A DNA stretch of 64,000 bases from Scleromitrula shiraiana (taxonomy: Eukaryota; Ascomycota; Leotiomycetes; Helotiales; Sclerotiniaceae), in assembly GCA_028455995.1 (NCBI GenBank), contig JABELC010000002.1:3596001-3660000 (forward strand). Reading direction: 5' to 3'. The notes beneath the pieces are model-generated. The model was not told where the DNA came from. It did no database searches and saw nothing but the letters and a program-made list of their open reading frames with translations. The first letter of the stretch is position 1. Every line of letters starts with the position of its first letter. The translations under genes were made by a program, and so were the position numbers. Below, one piece after another: positions 1-10,387 of the stretch.

Positions 1-642
1 TTTTCGTATTGCTGTAGAATAAATCTTTTAATTCAAATCTGGCAAAACGTTTAGCCAAGTTTTCTCCTACAACCCCTCTGCGTATAGTACTGTATTGAAT
101 GTGCATTTGATCTGCAAACTCATGATGTTATTGTTGGCAAATCCTCGAAGTTGGCATAGACGATTATCTAGGATAATACGCATCATATATAAGTTTGCTG
201 TCGAGCTCGCTGAACCGTTGAATGCCTGGGAGCTACATAGAGCGTCTAATGTCTATCTCAATCAGTCATGATTGAACCATAATATAGGTATCTCTAGCTG
301 CTGGCCACTTCCTGAGGTTTTGCGTCTCTATGATGCATTATTCCACGACTTACTCCGTAAGCTATTTACCATGCCGTCCTCATGTTCACCTCAGGTTCTT
401 CTGTCACATGCACAATCATGAATTTTTGTAATATTCGTCTGCCTGGCCAGTTGAACTTCTAAACTGATTCATCTTGAGAAACTCCTTCGAACTTGTGACT
501 ATCAGATATAGCTTTCTGAGTTCATCTAGTTGCTCCAGATTTCCATTCACAGCTAAAGAACTACACACCCCTATCCCCTATCAAGAAACAAATATTCGAT
601 CTAACATCTCTTTCCTTTACACGGTCATCCCTCCCAGACAAC
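1..642. other. Intergenic, no gene seen
   Basis: Ordinary-composition sequence with no open frame that looks like protein. The last ~100 bases lie just upstream of the small gene at 643 and include pyrimidine-rich stretches (for example around 605-630), as often seen before fungal start codons. No repeat or RNA gene was recognised. Confidence 0.5.
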
Positions 643-1005
643 ATGGCTGCATCTGTCAGCAAAGTTATTGTCAACACTCTAATCAAGTCCGTAACAAATA
701 ATGGCACAAAAGTATCTTGCAGATATGCTACCAAAACTCAAAGTTGGGATCGTACCTATCTCGACGAAGACGTACAGGACCAGTTCGCAAACTCCATGGA
801 GAAAGAAGAAAGTATTCCTGCTGGAGCAACGGTTGCTATCTAAGCGTAAGTAACGAATCCCTCATACCAAGGCAATTCAATTAATTCTAACACAAAAATC
901 AGCGAAAAGCCCCACCTAAGTCGATCTGATACCAAAAAGCACTTCACTACGGTGTATGAGGATGACAAAGGAGAGCACATTGCCAGAAAACACGTTTATC
1001 CCTGA
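643..1005 (+). pseudogene. Small conserved-looking fungal protein, probably broken by an in-frame TAA
   Basis: Exon 1 starts with ATG at 643 and reads a basic, soluble N-terminal part (MAASVSKVIVNTLI...). A TAA at 841-843 stops it two codons before a good splice donor (GTAAGT at 846). The intron 846-902 ends in CAG, and exon 2 (903-1005) continues in the same phase as SEKPHLSRSD-like sequence, ending HVYP and TGA at 1003-1005. Without the TAA the protein would be about 120 residues. I recall similar short fungal proteins with a SHLSRTDPKKH-type motif but know no function. The TAA could come from CAA by one C-to-T change, the type of damage seen in the kinase remnant next door. The alternative is a genuine 66-residue protein ending at 841. 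The start is the first ATG and no upstream coding sequence is visible. Confidence 0.45.
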
Positions 1006-1299
1006 GTTCAGTCTGACAGGTTTGGAAAAACGCGATTTGTTATGGGGGAAGTACGAACGAGGTGTGAAGGTCTCTTATATTGCATCCAGATGGATCGTCG
1101 CATGAAAAGGGGCGAGCAGAGTGTTTGGTAGCTTGATTATGAGTCTTTAGGTCATTTTTTTGGACGGAAAACTGGCAGAGAATAGGGCATGGATCTGACT
1201 TCGACGATATTGATATATTTATAACGTATCCGATCATATTTTGCTGAGTGGGAGAGACAATTTAATTGATACGATACAATACAAATAACCTAACTCGAC
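1006..1299. other. Intergenic spacer
   Basis: No coding sequence supported; an open frame on the minus strand (1040-1237) has no protein-like character. It separates the small decayed gene from the kinase remnant. Confidence 0.4.
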
Positions 1300-2488
1300 A
1301 TGATTCTGCATCGTTCTCGTGTTTTCAAGACTACGAGGATGCTTTCAACCCTCGTTGGTCAATCTGGCCACGAATATATACGCCATAAAGTTATTCATCA
1401 TAATCCATCTAAACCACGAGATTCTGATATTCGATTAGCTATGTGAGTTGAAGCGATCTTTTTGTTTCAATCGCCGTGATTGATAGTTGATTGGAAATAT
1501 GATTATAGTTATAACGACAGGGCCTTTGTTTGAAAGCCTGTTTCTCCATCAATTTTCGACCTTTTAAAATAATTCAACGGAGAGTTTTAGGGTAATCATT
1601 GACTTCGAAATCTTGTTGATGAAAACGAGACAGAGCATATACTTGTCTACGAGTACTTTAAGACCAATCTACTAGAATTGGTTAGCAACTTTCCACCTCT
1701 TCCTTTACTAGCAAGAAAGAAAATCCTGAAGGAGGTAGGTTTGGGATTGACAGATATTCACTCGAAGCATTGGATACATTTAGGTGCAGTATTATCAACA
1801 TTTGATCACCATGCAATAAACCTTCCCTAATCTATTCTCCAACAGACATCAAGCCAGACAACGTATTTCTTAATTGGCGTACGGAAAAGCTGGACCAGTT
1901 TCGTGTGGACAGTGTTCAGTTAGGTGGTTTTGATTGTGCTCTCAAATTAGAAGGTCAGAAACTTTTAAAATATAAGATAGGAAATGTTATGTGGCGATGC
2001 CCGGAGGGCCATTTAGGGCGAGGTATTGGAAAACAATCGGAGGTGTTTGCTTTTGGACTTACAGTATGTTGCTTTTTGAAGTGACAAGGCAAAATCGTTC
2101 TAACTTCATTTTCTGGTGCCTCTATGTAATCACAGGCATGGAGTGCTACCGCCTCGACTTTGATACTATGGAGGAGGGTTCTGAGCCGGGCCTAGTGACC
2201 CTGCACAGGTTGCTTTCGAACTTTGGGCCACTGCCAGATGCACTTATATAGCATGTTAACGACGAGAACTCAAGAGCAATCTTGAAGGAACTGTTGCAAT
2301 TTATCACAAGCCGCGAACGAGATGAAGGCTATGAACCTTTCGAGGAGTGGACGGAAGAAAAATTTCCTAACCTCGATGATGAGACAAAACGCTTGATATT
2401 GAGGATGACACATCTGGATCCTGCAGAACGAGCATCGATGGAAGATAGTATGATGGACCCTTATTGGGATGGAGTTGAATCAAATTGA
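1300..2488 (+). pseudogene. Decayed protein-kinase-like gene with five in-frame stops
   Basis: The remnant reads from ATG 1300 through inferred introns at 1443-1508, 1784-1845 and 2064-2116 to TGA at 2486-2488. Recognisable kinase parts are an early GQSGHEYI segment, the catalytic loop HLDIKPDN (completed across the 1784-1845 intron), GGFDCALKL in place of DFG, and CPEGHLGRGIGK near the usual APE, followed by a C-lobe ending LDPAERASMED. This matches a kinase-like family I recall from Leotiomycetes. Within one continuous frame there are stops at 1531 (TGA), 1570 (TAA), 1588 (TAG), 1600 (TGA) and 2249 (TAG), the last probably from CAG. The third intron appears to end in CTGG, not CTAG, so its acceptor also seems damaged. 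The spacing of motifs is preserved without obvious frameshifts, which suggests point mutation, not deletion, killed the gene. Function is lost; the parent was probably a soluble kinase or pseudokinase. Confidence 0.8.
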
Positions 2489-2889
2489 ATATTTCCACTT
2501 CATGGATTGGGTTATGAACGCGGGTTGATTGATGCACGTATAAAATAGGCTGGGCGGAATTAGCAATGATACCTCTTACTATTCTAGTCAACGAAGAATG
2601 GGTAATAACAGGTCAATTAATGGCTGGCCTTTTTTATCGTTGAATCGTTCATTTAAGGAAGCCCACTAAGCTTTCTCTTCTACTTGTTCGTGGATATATA
2701 ACTGGAGCGGGGCGGCGGGAGGTCGTGCTTCGGCCTGTGTGGAGTCTCAGTAGAGGGGGTCGTCGAAAGATCATAGCTATAGAAAAATACCGAGTGTCTG
2801 GGGCTTTCTAATCTGAATCCTATCCACTTTCGATAATTGAATTGCCAATTTTCAAAGACCGTATAGGACTTCTCCGGCTTAGAAGGATC
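2489..2889. other. Intergenic; possible fragment of coding sequence on minus strand
   Basis: A minus-strand frame (2680-2916) reads protein-like sequence (SKPEKSYTVFENWQFN...) that runs into the inverted repeat at 2890. It has no convincing start or partner exon. It may be a fragment of an older gene or transposon product; I do not recognise it. Confidence 0.25.
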
Positions 2890-3116
2890 CACTGCTGAAC
2901 CGGACACACTGGTCAATTGGATAATCTAACTTAATCGAGGAAGGCTTTATATATTAGTATTAATTTAAAATTTATAAGTTTTATATCATATTGTAATTAT
3001 ATGTTTTAATAACGATCAGTATCCGATTATTATAAAGGATTGGTAAGAATTTATAGTGATTCATTGTTAAATTAGATTAAATTGTCTGGTTGACTAGTGT
3101 GTCTGGTTCAGCAGTG
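2890..3116. mobile_element. Short inverted-repeat element (MITE-like), ~227 bp
   Basis: The left end reads CACTGCTGAACCGGACACAC and the right end (3067-3116), reverse-complemented, reads CACTGCTGAACCAGACACAC. Most differences within the first ~27 bases are G/A transitions; the arms then diverge and re-match at TAATCTAA..TTAA. The centre is AT-rich and non-coding. Similarity continues weakly outside both arms with more transitions, so the true ends are uncertain. Size, TIRs and lack of coding suggest a non-autonomous DNA transposon hit by RIP. No clear target-site duplication was found. Confidence 0.5.
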
Positions 3117-3854
3117 AATTCTTTTATTCTCTATCCTGAGAGATGTCCATTTATTCGTTGACGACGACAACGGAGCATGCAGTAGACTTCTGCGATTTCT
3201 AAAGAATCTCCCAGTCTTTCGATATCTTCGATGTATCGGTGGGAAATATATATGGCCACTATAAGCCATAATTAAGGATATAGCCTTCACATAATCCTGT
3301 TTTTATATTTAGAATCAAACAATAAAATATTATACATGTTTCCATCCCTAAATTTCTCAAAATGTTGGTTGATGATCATTATGGCCCTGGGAGTATAACG
3401 AAATGCATGGAGTAAATGACGAGCTTACAGGCCTACCCAAACCATCCCAATAAATTCGGCATTTCCGACGACGCTGAAGCAGGGATTCTCAAGTTGGCCA
3501 TGTAAGTGATTATTGCTGGATATTATCTCATATTCAGGCTTAAGTGAAGCCAATTGGATTGCCTCAATTCCCGCTCAATCTACTCTATCAAAATACAGAT
3601 GCTATCTACGAACGGCCAATTGTCCCACTCCTCGAAAGATAACCAAATTAGATCATTGATTTCTTCAAGGTTATTGATAGGGTCTGCATATTAATTGCCC
3701 GCATACTATGCCAATACTAGGTACCTTGATCTGATGCAATATTCGATTGTAAATGCGAATAGATGTTTGGCATGGATCAACACATATACTTATATAATAC
3801 AGCCGTCATGAGGAACCATGACTACAAATCACCCATCATTCTGTTAGAATCAAC
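3117..3854. other. Intergenic; possible small gene debris near 3416-3690
   Basis: From ATG 3416 a short frame (MTSLQAYPNHPNKFGISDD...) runs to a plausible donor near 3501 (GTAAGT) with an acceptor near 3599, but the frame after it soon hits stops. It may be a gene remnant. The final ~100 bases belong to the 5' region of the permease gene. Confidence 0.25.
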
Positions 3855-6010
3855 ATGTCAGACACCAAAGAGTCTCAAGGCGTGGAGAGACGCAATGTCG
3901 CTACGACAGATGTCAAGGAGCTCGGTGCACTTGAATATGTCCATGAATATGGCAACAATAATTCGAAGCCATCTTACCAAGAAGCATCGGGTGCTCCAGT
4001 TGAGAATATTTCCCCACTTGGACTTCAAGTATCTTGGTTCACTACGATATTCCTGAATATTGGGCAGATTATCGGGACGGGGGTTTTCAGCACTCGTAAG
4101 TTATATGCATTGTAACTCATCTTTAAGTTTTACTAATGGATTGAAGCTGCTAGTGTTCTGTCTGGTGTTGGGTCCGTGGGTGTAGCTATGATCTACTGGG
4201 CCCTTGGATTTCTTATTGCGGGTTGCCAGTTCTCTATCTACACGGAACTTGCGAGTTACTTTCCTAATCGTTCTGGTGCCGAAGTTGTGTATCTAGAACA
4301 AGCATATCCAAGACCCAAATATTTACTCCCAACAACTTTTGCAGTTCAATCCGTTCTACTCTCGTTTAGTAGCAGCAATGCAATTGGTAGGTTTTCACCT
4401 AGTTATCATTCTTTTCTACATACTAATCATTGGTCAGTCATGGCGGATTATCTATATGCTATGGGCGGCTACGATCCGACCCCATGGGAGAAGAAAGGAT
4501 TGGCTGTCGGTTGCATGACATTCATTATCTTGCGTATGTAACTTCCTTTACGATGTTATTTCAAGCTAACAAGGCATTCACCGTGGCAGTGGTCTCGTTC
4601 AGTACGAAACACTCTCTTCGAATCTCAAATACAGTTGGAATAATCAAGCTCATCACACTTATTTTGTGAGTCTAATTTCGCATAGTTATTAACTTGTACT
4701 CGAAACTAACGGTACAACTTGCAGCATCAGTATCACCGGCCTTGTTGTACTTGGTGGTCACACCTCTGTCGCTGATCCAACAGCAAACTTCAGAAACTCC
4801 TTCGAGGGTACGACTAGCAATGGGTATGGGCTTGCGAATGCTTTAGTCAAGGTTAACTTTGCATATACCGGATATGCGAATGCATTCAATGTTGTTGCCG
4901 AAATAAAGGTGAGTTTCATAATAGAGCCCTCAATTAGTCAGTATGACAATACTAACCATGTCAAAGGATCCAATTCGTACCATTAAACGTACCGGGCCGG
5001 CCTCTCTTCTAGTAGTCGCCATTCTCTACATATTCTGCAACGTCGCTTATTTTGCTGCAAGTTAGTAATCTTCTTCGATTTCAGAATTTGCCCCACCCTG
5101 CTAACGCAACTCTCTCCCAGTTCCAAAAGCTACGCTAAAACACTCTTCGCAACTTGCTGCCTCTCTTTTTTTCAGCTCCGTATTTGGCGCCGGAAAATCT
5201 GTTCACGCGCTGAACTTTCTGATCGCTCTCTCAGCATTTGGCAACGTTATCTCTGTAATCATTGGTTCTTCGCGGATAATTCGAGAGTGCGGTCGCCAAG
5301 GCGTTCTTCCATATCCACGAATCTGGGCATCGACTCGTCCTTTCGGTACTCCCCTTGCTGCTTATTCCTTGAAATGGGCCTTGACAATCCTCATGATTCT
5401 TGCTCCGCCAGCGGGTGATGCGTTCAACTTCATAGTTGATTTGCAGAGTTACCCGAGTAACTTGTTTTTGTTTTTGTTGACGGTGGGGCTTTTATTAATT
5501 AGAAGGAATAGAAAGAGGTTAGGTCTCGAGAGTGATGATTTTAGGACTTGGCATGTGGCGATTTATTTCTCTCTGGCTGTCAACGTATTTTTGTTGGTTA
5601 TGCCATGGTATCCTCCACCACGTGGAGCACACGGCGGGGACGTTACATTTTGGTACGCTACTTATTGTGCTGTCGGGCTTGGAATGTAAGTTACTTCATT
5701 GTTCCTCTTGATGCCCTTTCAGAAGCTAGCAAACTAACTTATTCATAGTCTGGGTACCTGTGTTATCTACTACGCCTTTTGGATCTTTATCCTACCATAC
5801 TTTGGACACTATCAAATTAGACAAGAACTGGTAGTTATTGATGATGAAACCGCAAAAGCCCATCGACTGGTAAAAGTACCTACCTCGGAGCTGGAAGCTT
5901 GGGACAGAGAGCATGATGTTTTGGGACAGAAGATTGATAGTTTGAGGAGTGAGGGGAGTGGTTCTGCTACCGAGTTACAAAGTGCTGCGCTGCATGAGAA
6001 GGGCATTTAG
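3855..6010 (+). CDS. MUP1-type high-affinity methionine permease (APC superfamily)
   Basis: The predicted product has 585 residues from eight exons: 3855-4095, 4147-4386, 4438-4533, 4590-4665, 4725-4908, 4967-5060, 5121-5685 and 5749-6010, all with GT..AG introns of 51-63 nt and matching phase. A ~55-residue polar N-terminus precedes the first membrane helix, which carries the APC-type motif IIGTGVFSTP. Then come MIYWALGFLIAG, the conserved TELASYFPNRSGAEVVYLEQ loop, FSTKHSLRISN, a ~12-helix hydrophobic pattern and a polar C-tail. This matches yeast Mup1/Mup3-like permeases, which import methionine (and cysteine) across the plasma membrane. The start is the ATG that leaves a normal N-tail; an ATG in another frame at 3763 is a shadow. 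The gene appears intact despite decayed neighbours upstream. Substrate choice within the family cannot be read from sequence. Confidence 0.88.
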
Positions 6011-6799
6011 ATTCGAATCCGTCGAATGAAGTTCGTAACCGAAATATTCCAGTTAATGTATCGAACCTTTTCGAGTGTTCAAAAGGCGTTTCAACAACGT
6101 AGGTTATACCTAATTGAGATAATTTATCCTTCTCTGTACATTTACCCTCTTAAATTTGCTTTGAACCTTCCTCAGTTGATTTGTATGAATATAATGAACT
6201 ATATACTAGATTTTTATTTTCACTGGCGGGCTGGCGGGTATATGGGTGTTCTTACTAGTCGTTACGCGAATGTCTGTTGCCAGTTCCGCCGATTAATTTC
6301 CTGTGCGGATGATGAATTAGTGTGTTTGTTAAATTTAGCATTCGGAGTTCTTATATTACCATGAAAAGTTGGGGTCGTAACCCTATTCAGGACATCCTCT
6401 AGATGTCTACTTGTGGCCGCTAAAAATCTCTCCGTAATAGAGTTAGACTAGATCATTTAGTATACCAGAAAATAATCCACGATACAGTTAGAGCTAGTGC
6501 TAGTAAATCTAGCTAATAAATTTTCTGCTTTAAGCGATAAGCCTAGTGGCCACAAATGGAATCAAAAGTGTCTACAAACTGAGTGTTTTGAGATTATTCA
6601 TATACGTGATACTCAGGTACTGGAGTTGTATCTCTCGTGGGGAATTCAGACGACATCAGATGGACAATTACGGCAGATCTGAGTCATCTCCTTTTCCATA
6701 AAACAATAATCCTCCCCCGGTCAAATTTCCAATACTTTTCTAAAGATTAAACAAATTGATACATTTTGCTCGACCTATCCCCGCTTTGATTTATTTACA
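6011..6799. other. Intergenic with a weak short inverted repeat
   Basis: A 112-codon open frame at 6026-6364 lies directly after the permease stop and looks like 3' UTR read-through. TTGTGGCCGCTA (near 6410) and TAGTGGCCACAA (near 6544) form a 12 bp inverted repeat with one transition, ~130 bp apart. This could be a vestige of a small TIR element but is too short to call. Confidence 0.3.
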
Positions 6800-7436
6800 A
6801 TGAGTTTTGCATCTCTTCGCAGCGACACGGTATCTTTACCTGATTAAAAAAACGGTTTTATCCCGCTTCATGCCATCGAAGGATCACAAATAGAATATCC
6901 TGAACTCCCACCGGAGCTTGGGATCATGCAAATGTACCAATATCAATATTACTTGCGGCGTAACAAGCTCCACCATGCAAGGGTACTTTAAATGATCGCG
7001 GATGGTAAGTGGATGACTTTTTCCGCATTGATAACCTGAACGAATTTAACTAAACTTTACATATAGAGATCAAATACTTTCGCAATAAAAAGACTTGCAC
7101 AACTCAAAACGAAATCGTAATTTTTGATCGATGCACACACTGTTTAGAAGATGAGGGACACAGTTCACAAAATCAGGGATTCCGTCCCAGCGGTGGAGAC
7201 CATCAATATATAATAGCCGATGCTCCCAGTCCATCAAAATTGTTAAAGTCTTGGGGGTCAAAATGACTCAGGGTAAGTATCAAGTCTGGCCAGATGATAG
7301 TGCCAGACCCAAGTTTACTGCCGCTGACGAGACTATACAATGGTTCCGAGACAGGGCAAAGAGCTGGAAAGCTGCAGAGAAGGATTCGCATACCAAGGCA
7401 GCATATTTACAGTCTAGGCAAAAGCTTCTCTCATAA
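6800..7436 (+). pseudogene. Possible decayed unknown gene
   Basis: From ATG 6800 a frame reads protein-like sequence through two in-frame TAA codons (6845-6847 and 6989-6991) to a good donor at 7005. An intron (7005-7066, with a TAACTAAAC branch site) joins to a second open stretch (KYFRNKKTCTTQNEIV...) ending in TGA at 7264. A third protein-like segment in another frame (PKFTAADETIQWFRDRAKS...) runs to TAA at 7434-7436, implying a frameshift. I recognise no family. The call rests only on the splice signals and amino-acid character; the stretches could also be chance open frames. Confidence 0.3.
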
Positions 7437-7878
7437 AAGGAGCTTCGAGGAAGAGCAAGGTTGGCCATGGCGGGAACAAGTGATATGTGAGGGGGAAGGT
7501 TTGAATTTTAGACTATATTTATAAAAAGAATTAGTATACTACAGTAGTAATAAATTTATTAGGATTCTAAACCAACAACTACTCGTATAGTAGATTGAAT
7601 CACAATTGAATTTTGCAAAAAGTCAGGGGTAATAATAGAACTATAATTTTTAAAAAAAATGAATTTACTTACCTTCTAAAGGAAAGATATCGCAGGTAAA
7701 GGAAATAAGTAGATAGGAAAAAGAAAACAATCTACATACAGTGCCAGCACTGTGATAGATACTCTTGGAACCTAAGGAAAATAACGCCAGCTCAAAATCT
7801 ATAACCTGAGATCATACTTTGAATCGAAGGGAGAAAGTGCTCGTTGAGGGTGCAGAAAATAAAATTTCAGGAATTTTC
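7437..7878. other. Intergenic, no gene seen
   Basis: AT-rich but not at the level of the transposon islands. It probably contains the 3' end of the minus-strand gene that ends at 7879. Nothing else was seen. Confidence 0.4.
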
Positions 7879-9090
7879 TTACATGGGGCGATGATAAGGA
7901 GGAAACTGAGGTGGAGAAGGTGATGGAAAACTTACAGGGTACACTACCGGCATATAGTAGTTGACAGTATTGACAACAGTCCTGGGTTCCTCGGTAATTG
8001 GAGCCAATCGATTCAATTCTCTATCATGAACTTTTCGAATCAATTCTCTGTCCTCCTTAATTCTTCGATCTAAAATTTCTCGATCTTTTTCCCTGTCCTC
8101 CTGAAACATTTTATCGAGAACTCTTCGATCCTTCTCCCTGTCCTCCTGGAACATTCGATCTAGAACTCTTTTGTCATCCTCTCTGTTCTTCTGAAATGTT
8201 CGAGCCAATTCTTCGTCCTGAAACTTTCGAGCCAATTGTCTGTCCTGAGAACAGTCAGACACACGGCTAGATCCGCCAGCATTGCTTCTCCCAGACCCGT
8301 GTCTCACAAGGTGTCGATCCGAGTCTTGGTGAGCAGTAGGTCTCAAGGTTCGAGACGAACCAGCTTCTGAGACAGCCAAATCACTGAACATGCTGGCTAC
8401 CTCATTGACTCCCCGATTGTGATTGGAACCGGTGGAAACCAATGAGCTGCCGCGGTGACTGGATGAACCAGTATTTGAGTATCCTCTGTCGGAGCTAACA
8501 ACCGAGGAACGTGGAGCACGCGACCCGGTACCAGAACCTCGGGATGATCTCGATTCATAATATGATCTTTCATCTCGTTGGGTTCCTCCTCTCTCTGGTT
8601 CATATCGCGAATCGGATCGAGATCGTGAAGATACAGCCGTTCCCACCCTGCTGCCGGAGCTGCGGGCTGGTGGTGATCTGTTACCTTGGTATGAGATAGA
8701 TGATCCCGGGGAGATAGATCTGTCCCTGCGACTCGCGGAAGATGCTGCTCGAGATGGTGCTCGAGAGCGGGCAGCCTCTGATGGTCCCCGAAGACGATCA
8801 GCTCTGAATGGTACAACTAAAGCTCTAGAGCTTTCCTGGTTTGATGGTCTAGAAGGACGCACAGTTCTGGACGATGCAACCGAAACTCCGGAGCGTTCAT
8901 GATGCGATGACACCGAATGGCGCTCGGATCTATGTGATACAACTGAATCTCCAGAGCGATCGTGTTGCGATGGCCCGGAAGGGCGTTCAGATTTACTAGC
9001 CGAAACTCTAGATCCCTCACGCCCATCCTCATAATGTCCAATATACGATGAGACTTTAGAAGTCCATCGGGAGATACCACTGTCTGACAT
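7879..9090 (-). CDS. Unrecognised Ser/Arg-rich protein with charged helical C-terminal third
   Basis: This is a single open frame of 403 residues, starting MSDSGISRWTSK. Residues ~20-270 are low-complexity and rich in Ser, Arg and Gly (repeated SERPS/SERHS and HHERSG-like units), probably disordered. Residues ~275-365 contain near-repeats of the type FQEDREKDRRVLDKM, strongly charged and likely to form a long helix or coiled coil. The end is Pro/Tyr-rich (PSPPQFPPYHRPM). I know no function; the basic SR-like part could bind RNA or another acidic partner, but that is speculation. The coding frame is intact although the first RIP-degraded island begins only 250 bp upstream of its start. Another basic low-complexity gene (12999-13841) faces away from it across that island. 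Confidence 0.65.
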   Translation of the reverse strand: MSDSGISRWTSKVSSYIGHYEDGREGSRVSASKSERPSGPSQHDRSGDSVVSHRSERHSVSSHHERSGVSVASSRTVRPSRPSNQESSRALVVPFRADRLRGPSEAARSRAPSRAASSASRRDRSISPGSSISYQGNRSPPARSSGSRVGTAVSSRSRSDSRYEPERGGTQRDERSYYESRSSRGSGTGSRAPRSSVVSSDRGYSNTGSSSHRGSSLVSTGSNHNRGVNEVASMFSDLAVSEAGSSRTLRPTAHQDSDRHLVRHGSGRSNAGGSSRVSDCSQDRQLARKFQDEELARTFQKNREDDKRVLDRMFQEDREKDRRVLDKMFQEDREKDREILDRRIKEDRELIRKVHDRELNRLAPITEEPRTVVNTVNYYMPVVYPVSFPSPSPPQFPPYHRPM

Positions 9091-9340
9091 ATTTGCTGAA
9101 TGGAGCTTGTATGAAAACGTGGAAGCAGAATATTGTTTATATTTGAAATATTCGTAACTATATATGGAGTATGTATGATGAGTTTGTGGTGATGGATAGA
9201 ATGAAGAAAGAGAAAGAATTCAAGACAACAACGCAAATTAAATATTCAGTTAATATCTATTGTTAAAAGATCATTCATACTGATTTTCCAAAAGGATTCT
9301 GTCAAAGTGCATAAAGAATGGTGAAACACATACAGAACTA
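9091..9340. other. Upstream region of the minus-strand gene
   Basis: Normal-composition sequence between the start codon at 9090 and the TA dinucleotide (9339-9340) that flanks element A. It probably contains the promoter; no specific sites were recognised. Confidence 0.4.
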
Positions 9341-10254
9341 CTCGGTTAAATTAAAATTGAAGCACGCGCAAAATGAACGAATCGCCTCAAAATCAACGAT
9401 TTTATATAAAACACCTTTTACACCAACGTAAATAAATCAGTCAATTATTTATAAAATTATTTAAAATTTTCAATTTGAATTATTTTTATATTAAAATATC
9501 TATTATGAAAATTTAAAAGTTAAATAATGATTTTAAAATTTATAATATTTAATAAAATATAAAGTAAAAATCATATAAAAATATTATAATTTTAATTTGA
9601 TTTAAATTAAGTAAATTACTATATTAAAAATAATCAAAGTATATTATTAAATATATAAAAAAACTTTTATTTAATATAAATATGATATATATTAAAAATA
9701 TATAAAAAATATAATACAATAAAATTAAAAAAAATATATATAATATTTACAAACACCAAAAAACACCAAATACCACTATAACTTCGATTTTTAAAAATAA
9801 TCAAAATCACTTTAAATTTTTATATATGATAATTTATATCCTTATAATTACTATATTAGAATATTATTCAATATAATTTTGATTTGAATAAATTATTAAA
9901 ATTTTTAAAGATTTTAAAATATTAAAAATACTTTTAAAATTTCGACTTTTTAAAACTATTATATTATATTTTAATATATAATATTTATATTAAATAAAAG
10001 CTTTTTTTTCTATATATTTATATATATTTTCATTATTTTCTAATATAGTAATTTATTTAATTTAAATCAAATTAAAAATATTATATTTTTATATGATTTT
10101 TACTTTATATTTTATTAAATATTATAAATTTTAAATAATTTTATAAATAATTGATTGATTTATTTATGTCGATGCAAGAGGTGATTTGTATAAAATCATC
10201 GATTTTGAGGGTTTTTCGGCAATTGGCGCGTACTTCAATTTTAATTTAATCGAG
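9341..10254. mobile_element. Element A: 0.9 kb foldback-type TIR element, RIP-degraded
   Basis: The left end reads CTCGGTTAAATTAAAATTGA and the right end, reverse-complemented, CTCGATTAAATTAAAATTGA. A TA stands directly outside each end (9339-9340 and 10255-10256), as in TA-targeting Tc1/mariner-type insertions. The inverted arms are long: about 350 bp on the left (9341 to ~9690) match the reverse complement of the right arm (~9985-10254). The right arm lacks a block of ~65 bp that is present in its relative, element C. The centre (~300 bp) is AT-rich. No coding capacity remains. The element shares its whole length with the host part of element C, showing a family with at least two copies here. 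Confidence 0.8.
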
Positions 10255-10387
10255 TACTACTCGTATATTATTCATCCATTGTAGCAAAAGTTCTTTGTTG
10301 TAATTCATACTTCGTTATAGAATTATTTCTAATACTGAGATCTTTCCATCGCAGTTTCGAGATTATCCCAGTTTTATGAAATCTATA
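10255..10387. other. Spacer between elements A and B
   Basis: About 130 bp of ordinary composition between two AT-rich elements, including the TA flanks of both. It is evidently host DNA not subjected to the same degree of RIP. Confidence 0.6.

Noticed and set aside
6026..6364. 112-codon open frame after the permease
   Set aside because: Starts directly after the stop of an intact gene, has no recognisable pattern and is probably 3' UTR.
8397..9236. Two 139-codon frames overlapping the Ser/Arg-rich gene
   Set aside because: Shadow frames on the same strand; the 403-codon frame has the coherent repeat structure.
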